Shown here: positions 23,702-24,866 of the stretch, in pieces
Layout: each line of letters begins with the position of its first letter
Position numbering within the stretch: the stretch's first letter is position 1
Source: JAFGJQ01 sp964586145
GTDB lineage: Bacteria > Planctomycetota > Phycisphaerae > UBA1845
Reading direction: 5' to 3'
Length of the DNA: 24,866 nt
Assembly: GCA_964586145.1 (NCBI GenBank)
Contig: CAZPHH010000075.1
Location: 1 to 24,866 of the forward strand
Notes under the pieces: model-generated
The model's database searches: none
Seen by the model: the letters and a program-made list of their open reading frames with translations, nothing else
What the model was told of the DNA's origin: nothing
Made by a program: the position numbers and the translations under genes

Positions 23702-24736
23702 ATGACACCCAGCACGATGACACGCCGCGAGCGGGTGACCGCCGCCTTGCAGGGTCGCACACCCGACCGGATTCCACGGCACTATGGCGCCCTGCCCGGC
23801 TTCTGCCGCAACTTTCCCGGGGCCATCGAGCGGATTGACGCCCGGTTTCCCCAGGACGTGGCCGACTGCGGGTATCGCCTGCCGGACGGGGCTGTTCAGG
23901 GCGACCCGTTCGCGATCGGCACGTATGTGGACGAATGGGGCTGCCCGTTCGAGAACGCGCATTACGGGGTCATCGGACAGGTCAAGCACGCGGTCATCGC
24001 CGACTGGAGCGACCTGGATCACTTCCAACCGCCGATGCACCTGGTGGGCGCCGGCATGGACGCGGTGAACCGCACGTGCGAGGCGACCGACGGCTTCACG
24101 TTGAGCCCCATCCCGATCCAGCCGTTCGAGCGGATGCAGTTTCTCCGCGGCACCGAGAACCTGATGTACGACTTTCTCGACCAGCCGGACGGGCTCTTCC
24201 GCCTGCGGAACATGGTGCACGAGTTCTACCGGGCCTGGCTGAACAGTTGGTGCGCGTCCGCGGTGGACGGCATCCTGATCGCCGACGACTGGGGCACGCA
24301 GCGGTCCCTGCTGATTTCGCCATCCCTCTGGCGCGACTTCTTCAAGCCGCTGTACGCCGACTACATCGCCGTGGCCCGGAAAGCCGGCAAGTTCACGTAC
24401 ATGCACTCCGACGGCTACACCCTCGACATCATCGAGGACCTGGTGGAGCTGGGCCTGGACGCCCTCAACGGCCAGGTGACCTGCATGGACATGGCGGAGC
24501 TGTCGCGCCGGTTTCGTGGCCGGATCACGTTCTGGGGCCAGATGGACCGGCAGCACATGCTCTGCTTCGGCACTACGGACGACGCACGCCGGGCCGTGCA
24601 TGAGTTCTACGACCACCTGGCCGCCCCCAACGGCAGCCGCGTCCTCTGCCAGATGCACATCGAGCCGACCGCCCGGCCGGAGAACGTCGAGGCGGTTCTT
24701 GAGGAGTTCGAGCAGATTCGGCTGCCGCGCGGGTAA
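23702..24736 (+). CDS. Uroporphyrinogen decarboxylase superfamily protein (MtaA/CmuA-like fold)
   Basis: The product is 344 residues from ATG 23702, preceded by AGGA about six bases upstream, 27 bases after the glycosidase gene, so probably co-transcribed. TRRERVTAALQGRTPDRIP is the standard opening of URO-D-superfamily proteins outside haem synthesis, and ILIADDWGTQRSLLISPSLWRDFFKP is also typical. In the corrinoid methyltransferase branch (MtaA/CmuA) zinc is bound by His-x-Cys...Cys. Here the equivalent motif reads MHSDG (H235, D237), with Cys at 261 and 316 and H319 nearby, so the metal site is altered or absent. It is unlikely to be HemE. A methyl-transfer or lyase-like role on a sugar-derived compound is a guess from context. 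It is soluble, with no signal peptide. Confidence 0.88.
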   Translation: MTPSTMTRRERVTAALQGRTPDRIPRHYGALPGFCRNFPGAIERIDARFPQDVADCGYRLPDGAVQGDPFAIGTYVDEWGCPFENAHYGVIGQVKHAVIADWSDLDHFQPPMHLVGAGMDAVNRTCEATDGFTLSPIPIQPFERMQFLRGTENLMYDFLDQPDGLFRLRNMVHEFYRAWLNSWCASAVDGILIADDWGTQRSLLISPSLWRDFFKPLYADYIAVARKAGKFTYMHSDGYTLDIIEDLVELGLDALNGQVTCMDMAELSRRFRGRITFWGQMDRQHMLCFGTTDDARRAVHEFYDHLAAPNGSRVLCQMHIEPTARPENVEAVLEEFEQIRLPRG

Positions 24737-24752
24737 ACGGAAACAGATAGGC

Positions 24753-24791
24753 ACGAAGGGACGGAGGGACGAAGGGACGGAGGGACGAAGG
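24753..24791. repeat. 16-bp purine-rich tandem repeat, 2.4 copies
   Basis: The unit ACGAAGGGACGGAGGG occurs at 24753-24768 and 24769-24784, with a partial copy ACGAAGG at 24785-24791. Each unit is itself two near-identical 8-mers (ACGAAGGG, ACGGAGGG). It follows the last gene by 16 bases, carries no gene, and its slippage-prone composition suggests copy number could vary. Confidence 0.9.
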
Positions 24792-24797
24792 CGTAAT

Positions 24798-24812
24798 GCG
24801 GGCTGCGCCCGC
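24798..24812. repeat. Short hairpin GCGGGC-TGC-GCCCGC
   Basis: Perfect 6-bp arms surround a three-base loop, similar in style to the short palindromes at 666-1059. A second perfect inverted repeat, AAGTAA-GAGT-TTACTT, lies at 24847-24862 near the window edge. Either may help end the upstream transcript; neither has a T-run. Confidence 0.45.
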
Positions 24813-24866
24813 GTACGTGTTTAGCGTCCCTGAGCCGCCCGGATTGAAGTAAGAGTTTACTTGCGC

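Noticed and set aside
22766..24754. 662-codon minus-strand open frame
   Set aside because: It spans two well-supported plus-strand genes and their gap; no recognisable domain.

Overview
This is a GC-rich stretch of bacterial chromosome that most resembles a Planctomycetota genome (Phycisphaerae-like, possibly an uncultured lineage). The case rests on three things: a SUMF1-fold protein ending in a PEP-CTERM tail, a secreted glycosidase ending in Asp-rich type I dockerin-like repeats, and short GC-rich palindromes in the gaps. I saw no rRNA, tRNA, CRISPR array, transposase or phage gene.

Layout. (1) 2-634: the 3' part of a PEP-CTERM formylglycine-generating-enzyme-fold protein. It is followed by about 490 bp of non-coding DNA packed with short inverted repeats and a 22-bp tandem repeat. 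(2) 1128-10664: a signalling block. It holds an HDOD-REC-GGDEF protein (minus strand) and, divergently, a membrane hybrid histidine kinase translationally coupled to a LuxR/NarL-type response regulator. A second, cytosolic PAS-PAS hybrid kinase and a methyl-accepting chemotaxis protein follow. A strong hairpin terminator closes the block. (3) 10867-13081: zwf-pgl, the first two steps of the oxidative pentose phosphate pathway, overlapping by 11 bp. (4) 21723 down to 13058 (minus strand): a tight four-gene carbohydrate operon. It encodes a secreted clan GH-A glycosidase with a CBM9-like domain, a very long GH2 enzyme, an HGSNAT/NagX-like membrane acyltransferase and a NodB-fold lipoprotein. Two of the three junctions are stop/start overlaps. 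(5) 21974-24736 (plus strand, divergent from the operon): a secreted glycosidase-like protein with an F5/8C module and dockerin repeats, then a uroporphyrinogen-decarboxylase-superfamily protein. The window ends in a short purine-rich tandem repeat.

How it may work together. The divergent carbohydrate genes share a 250-bp intergenic region carrying a repeated CGGTC/GACCG motif, so they may form one regulated polysaccharide-utilisation locus. The mix of a GH39-like enzyme, a GH2 enzyme and an HGSNAT-like acetyltransferase recalls lysosomal breakdown of heparan-type glycosaminoglycans. That parallel is inference: the substrate cannot be read from sequence. The signalling block links phosphorelay, c-di-GMP synthesis and a chemoreceptor, but no che, flagellar or pilus genes lie in the window.
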